A stretch of DNA of 64,000 nucleotides from Ch128b sp964527925 (GTDB lineage Bacteria; Bacteroidota; Ignavibacteria; Ch128b), in NCBI GenBank assembly GCA_964527925.1, contig CAZGQO010000001.1, positions 186,001-250,000 of the forward strand, read 5' to 3'. The position numbers and the translations under genes were made by a program. The notes beneath the pieces are model-generated. The model was not told where the DNA came from. It was given only the letters and a program-made list of their open reading frames with translations, and ran no database searches. Shown here one piece after another: positions 63,173 to 64,000 of this stretch; the stretch's first letter is position 1; every line of letters begins with the position of its first letter.

Positions 63173-64000
63173 CTAAAAGTAAGCTCTTACTTCAGCTGTT
63201 GCTGTGTGAATTATTTTTTGATTTGGATGTTTTCTGCCGTTATAAGATGCCCGACTTTGCAGGTAATCAGTTATTTGATAATCAAGACTGAAATTCCAAA
63301 GGTAGTTTTTTCCTGGTATGTATCCTTTTGTCAATTCAAACGGAAGAAAACTATCAATTTTGTTAATGATCAATTCTGTTCTTTCTGCATCAAAATATAT
63401 TTTTCCTCTTTGTGCATACATGATTGTAAGTGAAATTTGTTGAGAGTTGCTGATTAATTTTGTCTGGGCAAGATTTTCCAGAGAATTCCCAAATTCTAAC
63501 TTAAATCCTGCTTCAACATTTTTGAAAGGATAGTAAAAGAATTTAGTTGCAATATTTGAAGTCTTAATTTGAAAGTTTCTGAGTGTGTAAGATGTTGAAG
63601 TCAAAAAATTTTTACTGAATGTTAAATCAGTTTGATTTGCGAAATCTTTTAAAGGTTTATACCGAATTCTGATGAGTTTATCTTGCTGGAATTTTATTTC
63701 ATCGGTTATGCTATATTTTGAAAACCCTTTCCGTTCAATGATTCGAAATAAAATATTAAAATCAGAATCATACTCGAATAAATTAATATCCTGTTGAACA
63801 AGATAATTTCCTCTTAAAGTTGTAGAAGGATTTCTGAAAGTCCTTAAACGAAGCAAATAAATATTAGAAACTTTTGAATCCAGACTATTTTCTTCTATAC
63901 GTAAATAAGTTTCAGTGCTGATTGGTTTTAGTAATCTAAAAATCCATGAAGAATATTTAAAATTATTGAATATAAATTTAATCCTCGCACTTGCTTTTAG
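63173..64000 (-). CDS. C-terminal part of a large outer-membrane-type protein
   Basis: An open frame of 275 codons running to the window's right edge; the start lies outside, so 63856 is not the true start. It consists of alternating beta strands and ends RAYF, a terminal-aromatic outer-membrane barrel signal. The RGNYLVQQDIN and RASYNGRKHPNQKIIHTATAEV segments look like the final strands of a large exported protein. No family is assigned. Confidence 0.65.
   Translation of the reverse strand, partial: LKASARIKFIFNNFKYSSWIFRLLKPISTETYLRIEENSLDSKVSNIYLLRLRTFRNPSTTLRGNYLVQQDINLFEYDSDFNILFRIIERKGFSKYSITDEIKFQQDKLIRIRYKPLKDFANQTDLTFSKNFLTSTSYTLRNFQIKTSNIATKFFYYPFKNVEAGFKLEFGNSLENLAQTKLISNSQQISLTIMYAQRGKIYFDAERTELIINKIDSFLPFELTKGYIPGKNYLWNFSLDYQITDYLQSRASYNGRKHPNQKIIHTATAEVRAYF

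Overview
The window is AT-rich chromosomal DNA with short intergenic gaps and long co-directional gene runs. It most likely comes from a member of the Ignavibacteria or a close relative in the Bacteroidota/Chlorobi group. The basis is the start of an alternative complex III operon (actA, actB), SusC-style TonB receptors carrying an N-terminal carboxypeptidase-regulatory domain, several promoters resembling the Bacteroidota TTTG-N19-TAnnTTTG form, and MoCo proteins with an extended Tat signal. This placement is inference; no 16S rRNA gene is present. I found no tRNA, rRNA, insertion sequence, prophage or CRISPR array.

Layout. 1-1277 (minus): 5' part of actB, an unrecognised 55-residue Tat-like protein, and pentaheme actA. 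1492-6232 (plus): beta-CASP RNase-like protein, a coupled outer-membrane protein, an RsbW-type kinase on a probable leaderless promoter, and mdh. 6374-14018 (minus): rpmA/rplU, a Gfo/Idh oxidoreductase, dxs, xseB, xseA and a TonB receptor. 14070-19647 (plus): the pyr operon (leader, pyrR, pyrB, pyrC), a patatin, a G-rich structured spacer and a PLP decarboxylase. 19731-33237 (minus): argF, arcC, a COG2403-type protein, glmS, a hybrid histidine kinase, ftsX, a phosphohexomutase, two lipoproteins, a methyltransferase, recR and ybaB. 33553-42395 (plus): a degenerate PurC-like protein, psd, pssA, purS, purQ, tatA, gatA, sucD, ndk, a Nudix hydrolase, a NamZ-like enzyme and a lipoprotein. 42456-64000 (minus): DUF1028, apt, PolX, PAP2, Dus, MFS, family-B DNA polymerase, a TPP-riboswitch-controlled TonB receptor, a LysM transglycosylase, a carboxylase subunit, an MBL hydrolase, HtrA, recO, mtnA, a PfkB kinase, a Nudix hydrolase and the C-terminal end of a large outer-membrane protein.

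Most genes are housekeeping: nucleotide, phospholipid, isoprenoid and cell-wall synthesis, translation and repair. The best material for a second look is: (1) a pyr leader that combines a PyrR binding-loop-like hairpin, a 16-codon leader ORF and a terminator whose loop holds the leader stop codon; (2) a TPP riboswitch with a readable Shine-Dalgarno-sequestering platform in front of a TonB receptor; (3) a PurC-fold protein that has lost the family's signature residues, near purS/purQ; (4) a family-B polymerase with degraded proofreading motifs, 2.8 kb from a PolX whose polymerase aspartates are gone but whose PHP nuclease motifs are intact; and (5) a lipoprotein gene that appears to start at ATT by coupling to its upstream paralog-like neighbour.
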